Source: Nitrospirota bacterium
GTDB lineage: Bacteria > Nitrospirota > Leptospirillia > Leptospirillales > Leptospirillaceae
Length of the DNA: 64,000 nucleotides
Direction of reading: 5' to 3'
Assembly (NCBI GenBank): GCA_021801345.1
Contig: JAJYYA010000024.1
Location: 62,001 to 126,000 of the forward strand
The notes beneath the pieces were generated by a model, which did not search any database, had not been told where the DNA came from, and saw only the letters and a list, made by a program, of their open reading frames with translations. How positions within the stretch are numbered: the stretch's first letter is position 1; every line of letters starts with the position of its first letter. Below are positions 49,909 to 59,196 of this stretch, piece after piece. The translations under genes and the position numbers were made by a program.

Positions 49909-52900
49909 ATGTGGCTCGTCAGAATCGCCATGAAGCGGCCGTTCACGATTTTCGTGCTTTCGGCCGTCATATTGATCGCCGGAATTCTCTCCTTCTTCCG
50001 GATGAAGCTCGACATCTTCCCGGTGATCGACATCCCGGTCGTCAACGTCGTCTGGAACTATCCGGGGCTCTCCGCGCTCGACATGGAAGAGCGGATCGTC
50101 CTGATCGCGGAACGCGCCTACTCGACGACCGTCAACGGGATCAGCCGGATCGAGTCGGAGTCGATCAACGGCACCGGACTGATCAAGGTCTACTTCCACC
50201 AGGGAAGCAGTATCGCCGGGGCCATCGCCCAGATCAACGCCGTCTCGGAGACCCTGCTGCGCATCGCCCCGCCGGGAACGGTTCCCCCCAACATCATCCA
50301 GTACAATGCAAGCAACGTTCCCATCGCCGAACTCGAGATCGGGAGCAAGACCGTCTCGGAGCAGAAGCTCTACGACTACGGACTGAACTTCATCCGGGTT
50401 CGTCTTTTCACGATCCCGGGGCTTTCGACCCCGGCCCCTTTCGGCGGCAAGATGCGCCAGGTCATGGTCGACATCAACCCCGGCCGACTTTACGGCTACG
50501 GCCTCTCCCCCAACGACGTGGTCCAGACGCTCACCGCCTCGAACATCATCGTCCCCGCGGGAACGGCCAAGATCGGCGACCAGGAGGTCGATATCATGAT
50601 CAACGGGAGTCCCTCGACCCTCAAGGGTCTAGGAGAGCTTCCGGTACGCTCGGTTGAGGGGCGGATCGTGCGCCTACGGGACGTGGCCACCGTCCACGAC
50701 GGCTACGCCGTCCAGGAGAACATCGTCCGGGTCAACGGCCACCGTTCGACCTACCTTGCCATCTACAAGCACGCCGACGCCTCGACCCTTGCCGTGATCG
50801 AGAGCGTCCGGAAGATCCTCCCGATGATCCAGAAGTTTTCTCCTCCGGGGATCAATCTCAAGCTCGTCTTCGACCAGTCGGTCTTTGTGAAAAACGCGCT
50901 TCTCGATGTTCTCAAGGAGGCCGGGATCGGGACGGTTCTCGTCTCCCTCATGATCGCCCTCTTTCTCAGGGATCTCCGCGCCTCCTTCATCGTCTTCCTC
51001 TCGATCCCGCTGTCGATCCTCTCCGCCCTCTTCTTCCTGAACCTCACCGGCCAGTCCCTCAACATCATGACCCTGGGGGGGCTGGCCCTGGCCATCGGAA
51101 TGCTGGTCGACGACGCCACCGTCGCCATCGAAAATATCGAACGCAACCGTTCCCTCACCCCGGAACCCCTCCGGGCCGTCTGGGACGGGGCAAACCAGGT
51201 TGCCGTTCCGGCCTTTGTGGGAACGATGGCGATCGTCATCGTCTTTTTTCCGGTCATTCTGCTTCGGGGGGTCTCCCAGTTCCTCTATACCCCGCTTGCC
51301 TACTCCGTCGTCTTCGCCATGCTGGCCTCCTATATTCTCTCCCGGACGATGGTCGTGACCCTCTCCATGATGCTTCATCGGGGGGGGATGGTCCAACCGG
51401 CTCCGCCCTCGCTCTTCCTTCGGGGGTTCGAGGAGCTGAAGAACCGCTATGAAGGCGTGCTCCGACAGGCCGTCACCCATCCGGGGCGAACGATGGGCCT
51501 CTCCGGACTGATCATCCTTCTTTTTCTTCTTCTCCTCTCCCGGGTGGGGCTCGACTTTTTTCCGAAGACCGACGCCGGTCTTCTGGCCCTCCACATGAGA
51601 GCCCCCGTCGGAAGCCGCATCGAAGTCACCGACCGCTACGCCCGGGAGGTGGAGGAGACGATCCGGTCGATCATCCCGCAGGGCGAGATCGACTCGATCG
51701 ACATCAACATGGGCCTTCCGGTCTACTACAATCTGGCCTTCTACCAGACCGACAGCATCGGCCCCGGAGACGCGGACTTTCTGATCTCGCTCAAAAGCCG
51801 CCATCGCTCGGTCTTTCTCTACGAGAAGAAGATCCGGGAGAGATTGGCACAAAAGTTCCCGGCCCTCTCGTTCTGGTTCAAGCCCGCCGACATTATCAGC
51901 CAGGTCCTCGATTTCGGTCTTTCCGCCCCCATCGACATCCAGGTCGAGGGGCGCAACCTCGAAGCCTCCGACCGGGTGGCAAGAAAGATCCGCCAGATCG
52001 TCCGGAACGTCCCGGGAGCGGTCGACGTGGCCATTCCCCAGGTTCTTCACTATCCGGCCCTCTTCGTCAGAACCGACCGCGACAATGCCCTGCAGGTGGG
52101 GATGACCCAGAACGACGTGGCCACAAACCTCCTTGTCTCTCTCGCCTCGAGCTCCCTCATCGCCCCCAACTACTGGGTGAACCCGAAAAACACCGTAAAC
52201 TACATCGTTGCGGTCCAGACCCCCACGGAGAGGATCTCCTCTCCCGCCGAGCTCGACCACCTGGCGCTGCGGCCGGCGCAGGGATCGGTTGCCAACATTT
52301 CGGCCGCCATGGCCCTTCCCTCCCCCGCCCCCACCGTCCAGTATCTCTCGAACGTGGCCAGCGTCGGGATGGGCACCATCCCCGGGTCGATCTCGCACTA
52401 CACCGTCCAGCGGGTGGAGGACGTTCTCGTCAACGTCTCGGACCGCTCCCTGGGATCGGTCTACCAGGATATACGCAAAGCCCTGGCGGGATACACCCTG
52501 CCGCCCGGAACGATCCTTCGCTTTCGGGGACAGAGCGCCGAGATGTTCGACTCCTTCCGGCACTTCGGTCTGGGACTGATTCTCGCCGCACTGCTCGTCT
52601 ACCTTCTTCTCGTGATGAACTTCCAGTCCTTTCTCGACCCCTTCATCATTCTCATGAGCGTTCCCGCTGGGCTCTCAGGCGTCGCGGTCGCCCTGTTCGC
52701 AACGCAGACGACACTGAACGTCGAGTCGGCCATGGGAGCGATCATGGTCGTGGGAGTCGCGACGGCCAACAGCATTCTTGTCGTCACCTTTGCAAACGAC
52801 CTTCGGGGAGAAGGGCTTTCGGCGATGGAGGCGGCGATCCGGGCGGGAGCCACAAGGCTTCGGCCCGTGCTCATGACGGCCACGGCCATGATCCTGGGGA

Positions 52901-53097
52901 TGCTCCCGATGGCTCTGGGGCTAGGAAGCGGAGGGGAGCAGAACGCTCCCCTCGGACGGGCGGTGATCGGAGGGCTCCTCGTGGGAACGGTCTCGACGCT
53001 CTTTCTTGTGCCGACCCTCTACGGCGTCATGCGCCGGACAATGCCCAACCGCTTTCGCTACGACGAGATTTTCCGGAAGTCTCTCGGGCACGACTGA
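49909..53097 (+). CDS. RND-superfamily efflux permease (AcrB/HAE1 family)
   Basis: 1062 residues. N-terminal membrane helix (FTIFVLSAVILIAGILSFFR), docking and porter domains, helices 2-6 with the proton-relay motif GGLALAIGMLVDDATVAIEN (two Asp), a repeat of the same layout (LILAALLVYLLLVMNFQSFL, then AMGAIMVVGVATANSILVVT), and a C-terminal helix. Proton-driven export of drugs, metals or lipids. No membrane-fusion or outer-membrane partner lies next to it on either side in the window. ATG at 49909; a second ATG at residue 8 is possible. Confidence 0.92.
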   Translation: MWLVRIAMKRPFTIFVLSAVILIAGILSFFRMKLDIFPVIDIPVVNVVWNYPGLSALDMEERIVLIAERAYSTTVNGISRIESESINGTGLIKVYFHQGSSIAGAIAQINAVSETLLRIAPPGTVPPNIIQYNASNVPIAELEIGSKTVSEQKLYDYGLNFIRVRLFTIPGLSTPAPFGGKMRQVMVDINPGRLYGYGLSPNDVVQTLTASNIIVPAGTAKIGDQEVDIMINGSPSTLKGLGELPVRSVEGRIVRLRDVATVHDGYAVQENIVRVNGHRSTYLAIYKHADASTLAVIESVRKILPMIQKFSPPGINLKLVFDQSVFVKNALLDVLKEAGIGTVLVSLMIALFLRDLRASFIVFLSIPLSILSALFFLNLTGQSLNIMTLGGLALAIGMLVDDATVAIENIERNRSLTPEPLRAVWDGANQVAVPAFVGTMAIVIVFFPVILLRGVSQFLYTPLAYSVVFAMLASYILSRTMVVTLSMMLHRGGMVQPAPPSLFLRGFEELKNRYEGVLRQAVTHPGRTMGLSGLIILLFLLLLSRVGLDFFPKTDAGLLALHMRAPVGSRIEVTDRYAREVEETIRSIIPQGEIDSIDINMGLPVYYNLAFYQTDSIGPGDADFLISLKSRHRSVFLYEKKIRERLAQKFPALSFWFKPADIISQVLDFGLSAPIDIQVEGRNLEASDRVARKIRQIVRNVPGAVDVAIPQVLHYPALFVRTDRDNALQVGMTQNDVATNLLVSLASSSLIAPNYWVNPKNTVNYIVAVQTPTERISSPAELDHLALRPAQGSVANISAAMALPSPAPTVQYLSNVASVGMGTIPGSISHYTVQRVEDVLVNVSDRSLGSVYQDIRKALAGYTLPPGTILRFRGQSAEMFDSFRHFGLGLILAALLVYLLLVMNFQSFLDPFIILMSVPAGLSGVAVALFATQTTLNVESAMGAIMVVGVATANSILVVTFANDLRGEGLSAMEAAIRAGATRLRPVLMTATAMILGMLPMALGLGSGGEQNAPLGRAVIGGLLVGTVSTLFLVPTLYGVMRRTMPNRFRYDEIFRKSLGHD

Positions 53098-53126
53098 CGG
53101 AGCCGTCTTCGTCGAAAGACCTCTTC

Positions 53127-54593
53127 TCAGGCGTCATTGACCGTCCCGATGGAGGGGTTCTCCAAAAGCTTGGACATGTTCGCGCCGAGTCGCAGGAGAA
53201 AACTGTCGAGTTCCCGGGGATCGGGGGTGCGCCAGCGTGTATGGACGACAAGGACCTTCCGAAACCAGGGGCGCTCCATCGTCTCCTGGGACTTCCCTCC
53301 CCCGGCCGGAATCAGCCCCGCCGAAAGGGCTGCGAGGAGCGCTCCAGCCCTTTGCTCCTCCTTGCCCGCCAGGATCACATGGAAGGTTCCCGGGGGCTCC
53401 CCGAAGACGATTGTTCCCGGGCCGACCGTCCGAACAATCTCGCGAACGACGAAGGCGCGAACCTTTTCCGGCTCCTCCCCCCTCTCCATGAGGATTCGCC
53501 TTTTTTCGGGACTGTCGAAGGAAAGGGAAAGAACGCTTATCGGAGCGGAAGGCGATCGGTGAGAGATCTCGAAGAGCCTCTCCTTGAAGGACTCCGACCC
53601 CAGAAGGCCGGAGGGGTCGGGAGCATCGGCGACGGGTCGGGGAGAGGAGAGGGCATCGACCACCAGGACCGCCGGGGGACCGTCCCCCTCCTCCATCGGA
53701 ATGACAAGGCGGGTCCGAACCTCCCCCTCTCCCAGGGACACCTCTTCAAAGGACTCCACCGCCTCAATTTTCGTCTCCTCTTCTTCGAAGCTTCTGAGAA
53801 ATCCTCCGTCGTCTTGGGAAATCTCGTCCGAAAGCCTCCACTCCTTCGTTTTTTCATCCTGAAGATAGAGCTGGGCCCGGATCCTGACGAAGGACTTCCC
53901 CTTCCCGATCCTCTCTTTCATCCTCTCGAGGATCCCGGAGCGGGCCTTCAAAGAGTCCCTCCATTGGGCGCCGATCCTTTTGAAGGCCGGGAGGGAGAAT
54001 GCCCGCTCCCGGCTCTCTCCGGAATGGAACCGGCGGGCGACAAAAAGGAGTATCCCCCCTCCCGCGAGAAACAAGGCAAGAAAAAAGAGAGGGGAGCGGA
54101 TCAAAAGGGCGGATCGCTCCGACATCTTCTCCCCGTGCTCCTTGAGGGGAGGGGTAACGGGCTTCACGGGGATCTGGGAAAGGATCCTCCGGGCCTCGGA
54201 GATCGCCTCCCGGGGAGGGACCGCCTCCCCCGGGGGCAGGGAGCGGGAACGGACGATCTCGCCCTTGAGAACGGCAATCCGGTCGCGAAGGAGCAACTCC
54301 TGCCCTGAGACGACTTCCCCTTGCCCGCAGACGGACCAGAGCTTCTCCTGGCGTTCGAGGTCTCCCAGGAGATAGAGCATCCGGTCGTAGTTGAAGGAGG
54401 GCGCCCCCTGCATCCGGTCGAAAAAACGGTTGAGGCGGCCGATGGACTGACCGAGGGATCGGGAGAGGTCGGAGGGGGAGCTCCCGGGAGGACAGGCCGA
54501 GTGGGCGAAAGGGGGAAGAAAAAAGGGCAAGAAGAGAAGCCCGATGAGAAGGACGAAAAAAGAACGGGCCCGGAGGCCGCTCCCAAGCGGCAT
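53127..54593 (-). CDS. Exported single-pass membrane protein with possible degenerate GGDEF-like end
   Basis: 488 residues. Signal peptide (FFVLLIGLLFLPFFLPPFAH), a periplasmic helical part to about residue 155, one membrane segment LIRSPLFFLALFLAGGGILL, and a cytoplasmic half. Residues 365-440 (PISVLSLSFDSPEKRRILME, VVREIVRTVGPGTIVFGEPP, GTFHVILAGKEEQRAGALLA) recall a nucleotide-cyclase fold in which GGDEF is replaced by EPPGTF; this is a guess from the pattern. ATG at 54593 with GGAG 6 nt upstream. It ends 29 nt past the RND permease, convergent. Confidence 0.5.
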   Translation of the reverse strand: MPLGSGLRARSFFVLLIGLLFLPFFLPPFAHSACPPGSSPSDLSRSLGQSIGRLNRFFDRMQGAPSFNYDRMLYLLGDLERQEKLWSVCGQGEVVSGQELLLRDRIAVLKGEIVRSRSLPPGEAVPPREAISEARRILSQIPVKPVTPPLKEHGEKMSERSALLIRSPLFFLALFLAGGGILLFVARRFHSGESRERAFSLPAFKRIGAQWRDSLKARSGILERMKERIGKGKSFVRIRAQLYLQDEKTKEWRLSDEISQDDGGFLRSFEEEETKIEAVESFEEVSLGEGEVRTRLVIPMEEGDGPPAVLVVDALSSPRPVADAPDPSGLLGSESFKERLFEISHRSPSAPISVLSLSFDSPEKRRILMERGEEPEKVRAFVVREIVRTVGPGTIVFGEPPGTFHVILAGKEEQRAGALLAALSAGLIPAGGGKSQETMERPWFRKVLVVHTRWRTPDPRELDSFLLRLGANMSKLLENPSIGTVNDA

Positions 54594-54664
54594 TTTCGTC
54601 TCCTGTGCCAGGAGGGGGGACCCTTCAAAAGACGACCCCTGACCGGAGCGTGAACGATGGCCGG

Positions 54665-56341
54665 TCAGGGGCGAAGGACAAGCCCTTCGGAAAAGATGCG
54701 AAGCTCTTCGGGTGTCCCCTTGTCGAGAAGACCGATCCAGTCCGTCCCCGTGCGGTCGAGAAAGGCTCGGAACGTCTCATCATTTTGGCAGTTTGCCCGG
54801 TAGAAGGCAAGAATCCGGGTCACGAACGGGACCACCTGCTCCTTCTGGAGCCGCACTCCGGTGCGGCGGCTGACCGAGATCTCTCCCTCCCGGCCCTCCC
54901 GTCCTCCCCCGACGAAAAGATCGAACCCGTCCTCCGTCCCGTTGTCGCCGTTTTTTCCCTGGACGCCGGAGAGGCCGATGTCGGCGATCCTCATCTGCCC
55001 GCAGTCGTTGGGGCACCCAGACAGGTGGATATAGGGAGGGGAGGAGAGGCCGGGAAGCGACTCCTCGAGCCTTTCCGCCAGGGTCTCTCCCAGCTCCTTG
55101 GTTTCGGCCAGAGCCAGCCGGCAGAAGCTTTTTCCGGTGCAGGAGACGACACGGGAGGCAAAGGCCGCCTTTCCTCCGATCCCGCTCCCCGAAAGAGCCG
55201 CTTCGAAAAGGGGGATCTCCGAAAGGGAGAGCCCCGGGAGAAGGACGTTCTGCTGGGAGGTGAGCCGGACCTCTCCCTTTCCGAAGCGTTCGGCAAGGAG
55301 GGCGATCCGTTCGATCGTCCCGGGAGAGAGAGCCCCCCCGTTCACGGCAAGCCCCGCATAGAACCGACCGTCCTTCTGGGAATGGATGCCCAGGTGGTCC
55401 CGCTCCTCGCGGACGGGCATCCTGGGAAGAAGGGTCGTCCCCAGGGAGGGAAGTCTCTCGCCCAGGATCTCCTCAAGCCGCTCGGCAAAGGTATCGATCG
55501 TCCATCCCTGGTCGAGGAAGAGGAACTTGAGACGGGCCCGCTCCCGCTTTTCGCGGAGCTCTTCGCGATCCCGAAAAAGGGTCGCGATGGCCAAAAGGAC
55601 GGGGACGACCTTGGCGGGAGAAATAAAGCGGGGCAGAAGAAGGGAGAGGTGGGGACGGGTGGAAAGTCCTCCCCCCACCCGGAAGACGTAACCCTCTCCC
55701 TGCTCGGGGTGAAGGACCGGGAGGATCCCCACGTCGTTGATCTCGGGGTAGGTGCAGCCGCAGGAGTCCCCGGCGAAGGTGATCTTGAACTTCCGGGGAA
55801 GGTTGTAGAAGAGGGGGTTCCCGTTTAGAGCGCTCTCGACCTCGGAGAGAAGCTTTCGGTCGAGGGAGCGCCCGTCGGAGAGAAGGTCCGCGACGGGACA
55901 GGCGGTGATGTTCCTCGTATCGTCCCCGCAGGCGCCCTGGGTTGACAGTCCCACGGAAGCCAGGGTTCTGAAGAGGGGGCGGAGAGAGGCCGCCTCGACA
56001 TGATGAAACTGGATGTTCTGCCGGACGGTGATGTCGGCCGTTCCCCGGGCATAGTCTTCGGAAATCGTCCCAAGAGCCCGAAGCTGGCGAACCGTGAGGC
56101 GTCCCCCGGGGATCCGGACACGGACCATGAATCGCTCGGTCGTCCCCCCCCGGACGCCCTGACCGTCCCCCTGTGGGTAGAGTCCCCACCAGCGGGTCCG
56201 CACGTCGAGCTCTTCGCGGGACAAGGCTCCGGCTCCATTGTCGGCGCCCGAGAGGATCACCTCGAGAAGTTCCCAGGGGTTGCCCGCCCCCTTGATCCGT
56301 TCGTGCCGCGCCGCCTTGGACTCCCCCGCCGACTTCTCCAT
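54665..56341 (-). CDS. Ferredoxin-type nitrite/sulfite reductase (siroheme, 4Fe-4S)
   Basis: 558 residues. Two NIR_SIR_ferr half-domains and two NIR_SIR domains: RFMVRVRIPGGRLTVRQLRA, TADITVRQNIQFHHVE, ACGDDTRNITACPVADLL, GDSCGCTYPEINDVG, then FYAGLAVNGGALSPGTIERI, RLTSQQNVLLPG and the cluster ligands CTGKSFC and SGCPNDC. Six-electron reduction of nitrite or sulfite to ammonium or sulfide. The usual Arg/Lys set does not tell the two apart by eye. ATG at 56341 with AGGAGG 4 nt upstream. Its own promoter and an operator-like palindrome lie upstream. Confidence 0.88.
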   Translation of the reverse strand: MEKSAGESKAARHERIKGAGNPWELLEVILSGADNGAGALSREELDVRTRWWGLYPQGDGQGVRGGTTERFMVRVRIPGGRLTVRQLRALGTISEDYARGTADITVRQNIQFHHVEAASLRPLFRTLASVGLSTQGACGDDTRNITACPVADLLSDGRSLDRKLLSEVESALNGNPLFYNLPRKFKITFAGDSCGCTYPEINDVGILPVLHPEQGEGYVFRVGGGLSTRPHLSLLLPRFISPAKVVPVLLAIATLFRDREELREKRERARLKFLFLDQGWTIDTFAERLEEILGERLPSLGTTLLPRMPVREERDHLGIHSQKDGRFYAGLAVNGGALSPGTIERIALLAERFGKGEVRLTSQQNVLLPGLSLSEIPLFEAALSGSGIGGKAAFASRVVSCTGKSFCRLALAETKELGETLAERLEESLPGLSSPPYIHLSGCPNDCGQMRIADIGLSGVQGKNGDNGTEDGFDLFVGGGREGREGEISVSRRTGVRLQKEQVVPFVTRILAFYRANCQNDETFRAFLDRTGTDWIGLLDKGTPEELRIFSEGLVLRP

Positions 56342-56359
56342 GCCCCCTCCTAACTAATA

Positions 56360-56374
56360 TTATTAAATTAATAA
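56360..56374. promoter_or_regulatory. Operator-like perfect inverted repeat between promoter and reductase gene
   Basis: TTATTAA-A-TTAATAA, a perfect 7-bp inverted repeat with a 1-nt centre, located just after the -10 box at the expected start of transcription. A bound protein here would block the reductase promoter. Confidence 0.55.
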
Positions 56375-56375
56375 C

Positions 56376-56405
56376 TTTATAACATATTTCATGAAGAGTC
56401 GTCAA
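56376..56405 (-). promoter_or_regulatory. Sigma-70-type promoter of the nitrite/sulfite reductase gene
   Basis: Minus strand: TTGACG (56405-56400, 5 of 6), 18-nt spacer, TATAAA (56381-56376, 5 of 6). Leader about 30 nt, AT-rich. Confidence 0.75.
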
Positions 56406-56538
56406 GGGCGGGCTCGGGAGAAGGATTGCTCCTAAAAAACGTCTTCTCTTTCTTGACTTTTTTCTTGTTTTTGAGGATATTGGAGAAATAATCGATAGGA
56501 TTGGTAGCTGTTCAACATCATGAAATCAAGGGATACGG

Positions 56539-57924
56539 GTGTCTGATCTTTTTTCTACGGAAGAGCTCGAGGATCGCAGACACCGGAGAGCGGATTTTCT
56601 GTCGGGAGGTTTTTTCCGGGAGGGGCGGTCCTATCCGGGAAATCTCCTGCGGATTGTCTTTCTGCCTCTTCTCCTGACGCTTCTTGCCTCCTGCGGCAAC
56701 CCCCCCTCGAACTCGAACAACATCAACTTCCCCTACGGGATGGCGGTCTGCTCCTTCACCTGCAACGCCTACAGTCAGACGGGCACCCCTGCCTCCATCG
56801 GAACCCCCTTCGCCGCCGTCACAAGCTACGGCTCCCGGCAGGTATTGATCTTCACGGGCTACACGAACTCCTCCTCAAACGCCTGGCTCATCTCGAACAA
56901 CTCCCTCTCCCCCAATACCTCTCTCTACAACTCGCTTCAGGGTCCGGACGGTCTTTTGATCTCCTCCCAGGGGTTCACAACTTCGAACGGCTACTCCTGT
57001 CCCGCCCCCGTTCTTTACGGGTCCGACGGCATCGGCAATCTCGTGGGCATCTGGTGCGCCTTCAACCCGAACGACGGATCGAACCCGGGGCCGACCATCA
57101 AGATTTCCTCGGGCGCCTTCCAGTCTCCGGAGGGGCTCGCCCTCGACTGGGTGAACAGCTCCGGAACCGTTCTTTCCGCTCCGATCCTCTTCGTGGCCAA
57201 CCCCGGCTCCTCCAATATTCTGGCCTTCGATCTTTCCCAGATCACGGGGGGGGGAACGGCGAATCTCTCCCCCTCCGGGGGGCTCGTCGCCGGGACCAAC
57301 GGCGGACTCCCCTTCGGCCAGCCGGCCAACCTCACCGGCCTCAACGGTCCGGCCTTCGTCGCCTTCTCGAACTCCCGGAACACCCTCTTCGTCTCCAATA
57401 CGGGCAACAGCCAGGTCAATCTCTACGGCAACGGCTATTGCATCGGGGTGAACCAGGAGCCATTGAACAGCAATCGGCCAACCGACTGCTCGAACAACCA
57501 GAACGTGACGCCCTCCGTCTGGTTCAGCGGCTCGAACACCTATCTCTCCTCCCCCAGCGGGATCGCCTACTACCAGGGAGGGCTCTACGTGGTCGATCCC
57601 TCCGCCGGGTCGGTCCTCATCTGGGACAACGTCATGAACACGGTCACCCCGGGCGGAAATATCGGACCGACGCGCCGCATCAACGGGTCGAACACGAACC
57701 AGAGCTATCCGTACGCACTGGCGATCGACGGAAACACCAGCGTTCCCCCGGGCAACACCTTCTACGTCTCCCAGCTGGGGAACGGAAAGATTCTGGGATA
57801 CAATAACGCAACGACGATTTCCGGGAACATCGCCCCGACCTATACGATCGGCGTCACCAACCCCTCCCTCTCCTCGGGCAATGGCAGCGGAGGCGGATCC
57901 ACCGGCTATCCTGGATTCCCGTAG
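56539..57924 (+). CDS. Lipoprotein with NHL-like beta-propeller
   Basis: 461 residues. After a long N-terminal stretch comes a lipoprotein signal (LLRIVFLPLLLTLLASC) with the lipidated Cys at residue 52. The mature part has NHL/YVTN-like repeats: SPEGLALDWV..APILFVAN, GPAFVAFSNSRNTLFVSNTG, SPSGIAYYQGGLYVVDPSAG and PYALAIDGNTS..NTFYVSQ, rich in Asn, Ser and Gly. Likely a surface or periplasmic binding propeller of unknown ligand. GTG at 56539 has AAGGGA 5 nt upstream. A run of nine G (57246-57254) lies in the coding sequence. Confidence 0.72.
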   Translation: MSDLFSTEELEDRRHRRADFLSGGFFREGRSYPGNLLRIVFLPLLLTLLASCGNPPSNSNNINFPYGMAVCSFTCNAYSQTGTPASIGTPFAAVTSYGSRQVLIFTGYTNSSSNAWLISNNSLSPNTSLYNSLQGPDGLLISSQGFTTSNGYSCPAPVLYGSDGIGNLVGIWCAFNPNDGSNPGPTIKISSGAFQSPEGLALDWVNSSGTVLSAPILFVANPGSSNILAFDLSQITGGGTANLSPSGGLVAGTNGGLPFGQPANLTGLNGPAFVAFSNSRNTLFVSNTGNSQVNLYGNGYCIGVNQEPLNSNRPTDCSNNQNVTPSVWFSGSNTYLSSPSGIAYYQGGLYVVDPSAGSVLIWDNVMNTVTPGGNIGPTRRINGSNTNQSYPYALAIDGNTSVPPGNTFYVSQLGNGKILGYNNATTISGNIAPTYTIGVTNPSLSSGNGSGGGSTGYPGFP

Positions 57925-58002
57925 GGGCCAAAACGGGCTTGAAGAGGAACGGACTTTTCCTCCTCCCCCAGAAAAAGACAACAAAGACGAGGCGAGACGA
58001 CT

Positions 58003-59166
58003 GTGACAGAACGCGCGACGCGAGACAAAAAAGACGGACGGAACCGGGCAGGACTTCTGACGGGAGCTTCGCCCCTGCTCCTGGCGGGGGCACTCCTTTT
58101 TTCAGCCTGCTCCGGGAATACGAACAGCTCGGGCCCGGCCGCGCCTCTTCCGACGGGACAGACCGGCTCGATCTCGGCACTTTCGAATAATACGGGGAAC
58201 TGCTATCTTTCCGACCCGGGAACGAGCTCCTGTGCGACGGCCGTCTACAAGGGGACCTATTCCGTCACGGCTCTGGCGACACTCTCCTCCGCCGGGACCA
58301 ACACCCTCTACTACGGGGACAGTCACGGGAACGTCGCCTCATCCTCCGTAACCTCCTCCACTCCCCCCGCGACTACGGCAAGCTGCCTGTCGGGATCAGG
58401 AGCCGGCTCAATCCTGGCGCTGGCCGCCGGAGGCTCAACCCTCGTCTATGCCACCTCCGGAGGAATCAAGACGCTGACATCGGCCTGCGGGGCCGGATCG
58501 ACCCTGTCCACAACCCTCACCAACGTCTCGGGACTGGCCTACAACGCGAGCGCCGGCCTCTTCGTCGGAGTGACCTCGAACGCCTCCTACTTCACCTGCT
58601 CGAGCACGAGCTGCACGAGCCCCCAGACCCTTCCGAACCTCCAGGACACGAGCCCCAACATCACCGCCGTCGCCTCCGACCCCACCCAATCGATCGTCTA
58701 CATCCTCTCGATCGGCTCCTCCACAAACCGCATCTACAGCTACTACCTCAGCGGGGGGACCCTGACCTATCTCGGCAACTACTCGGGAAACGAGCTCAAC
58801 TATCCCTCGGGGATCGCCCTCTTCCAGGGGAACAACCCCACACAGAACTACTGCACGAGCGGATCCTGCACCTTCATGGACGTGACCAACACAGGCAACG
58901 CCACCGTCACGCAGTACGTTCTCACCTACTCGGGAAGCGGCGCCCAGACCAGCGTCTCGATCAACCAGTTCAACAACGCCTATTTCAACTGCGACCTCAT
59001 CAACTCGGCGGCCGTCGCAGCCTTCCCCACCCCGACAAACGGCCTTCTTCCCAAACCCGACCTCTTCCTCGGCGAACAGGGAACCTCCTACGGCTCCTGC
59101 ATGGGGACCTCCTCGACCGCCTCTTACGGGAACAACGTGACCGCCTACACGATCACGGGAGAGTAA
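58003..59166 (+). CDS. Lipoprotein, Ser/Thr/Gly-rich, unknown
   Basis: 387 residues. Lipoprotein signal with LLLAGALLFSAC (Cys at residue 36). The mature part is rich in Ser, Thr, Gly and Asn with several Cys pairs (CYLSDPGTSSCA, CSSTSCTS, CTSGSCT) and strand-like repeats such as IYSYYLSGGTLTYLGNYSG, FLGEQGTSYG. It looks like a cousin of the lipoprotein just upstream (possible propeller), with Cys pairs that could form disulfides outside the cell. GTG at 58003. 78 nt after the preceding gene; same operon likely. Confidence 0.65.
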   Translation: MTERATRDKKDGRNRAGLLTGASPLLLAGALLFSACSGNTNSSGPAAPLPTGQTGSISALSNNTGNCYLSDPGTSSCATAVYKGTYSVTALATLSSAGTNTLYYGDSHGNVASSSVTSSTPPATTASCLSGSGAGSILALAAGGSTLVYATSGGIKTLTSACGAGSTLSTTLTNVSGLAYNASAGLFVGVTSNASYFTCSSTSCTSPQTLPNLQDTSPNITAVASDPTQSIVYILSIGSSTNRIYSYYLSGGTLTYLGNYSGNELNYPSGIALFQGNNPTQNYCTSGSCTFMDVTNTGNATVTQYVLTYSGSGAQTSVSINQFNNAYFNCDLINSAAVAAFPTPTNGLLPKPDLFLGEQGTSYGSCMGTSSTASYGNNVTAYTITGE

Positions 59167-59196
59167 TCCTCCGGAAGACAGGCAAGGAGGGCCGGC

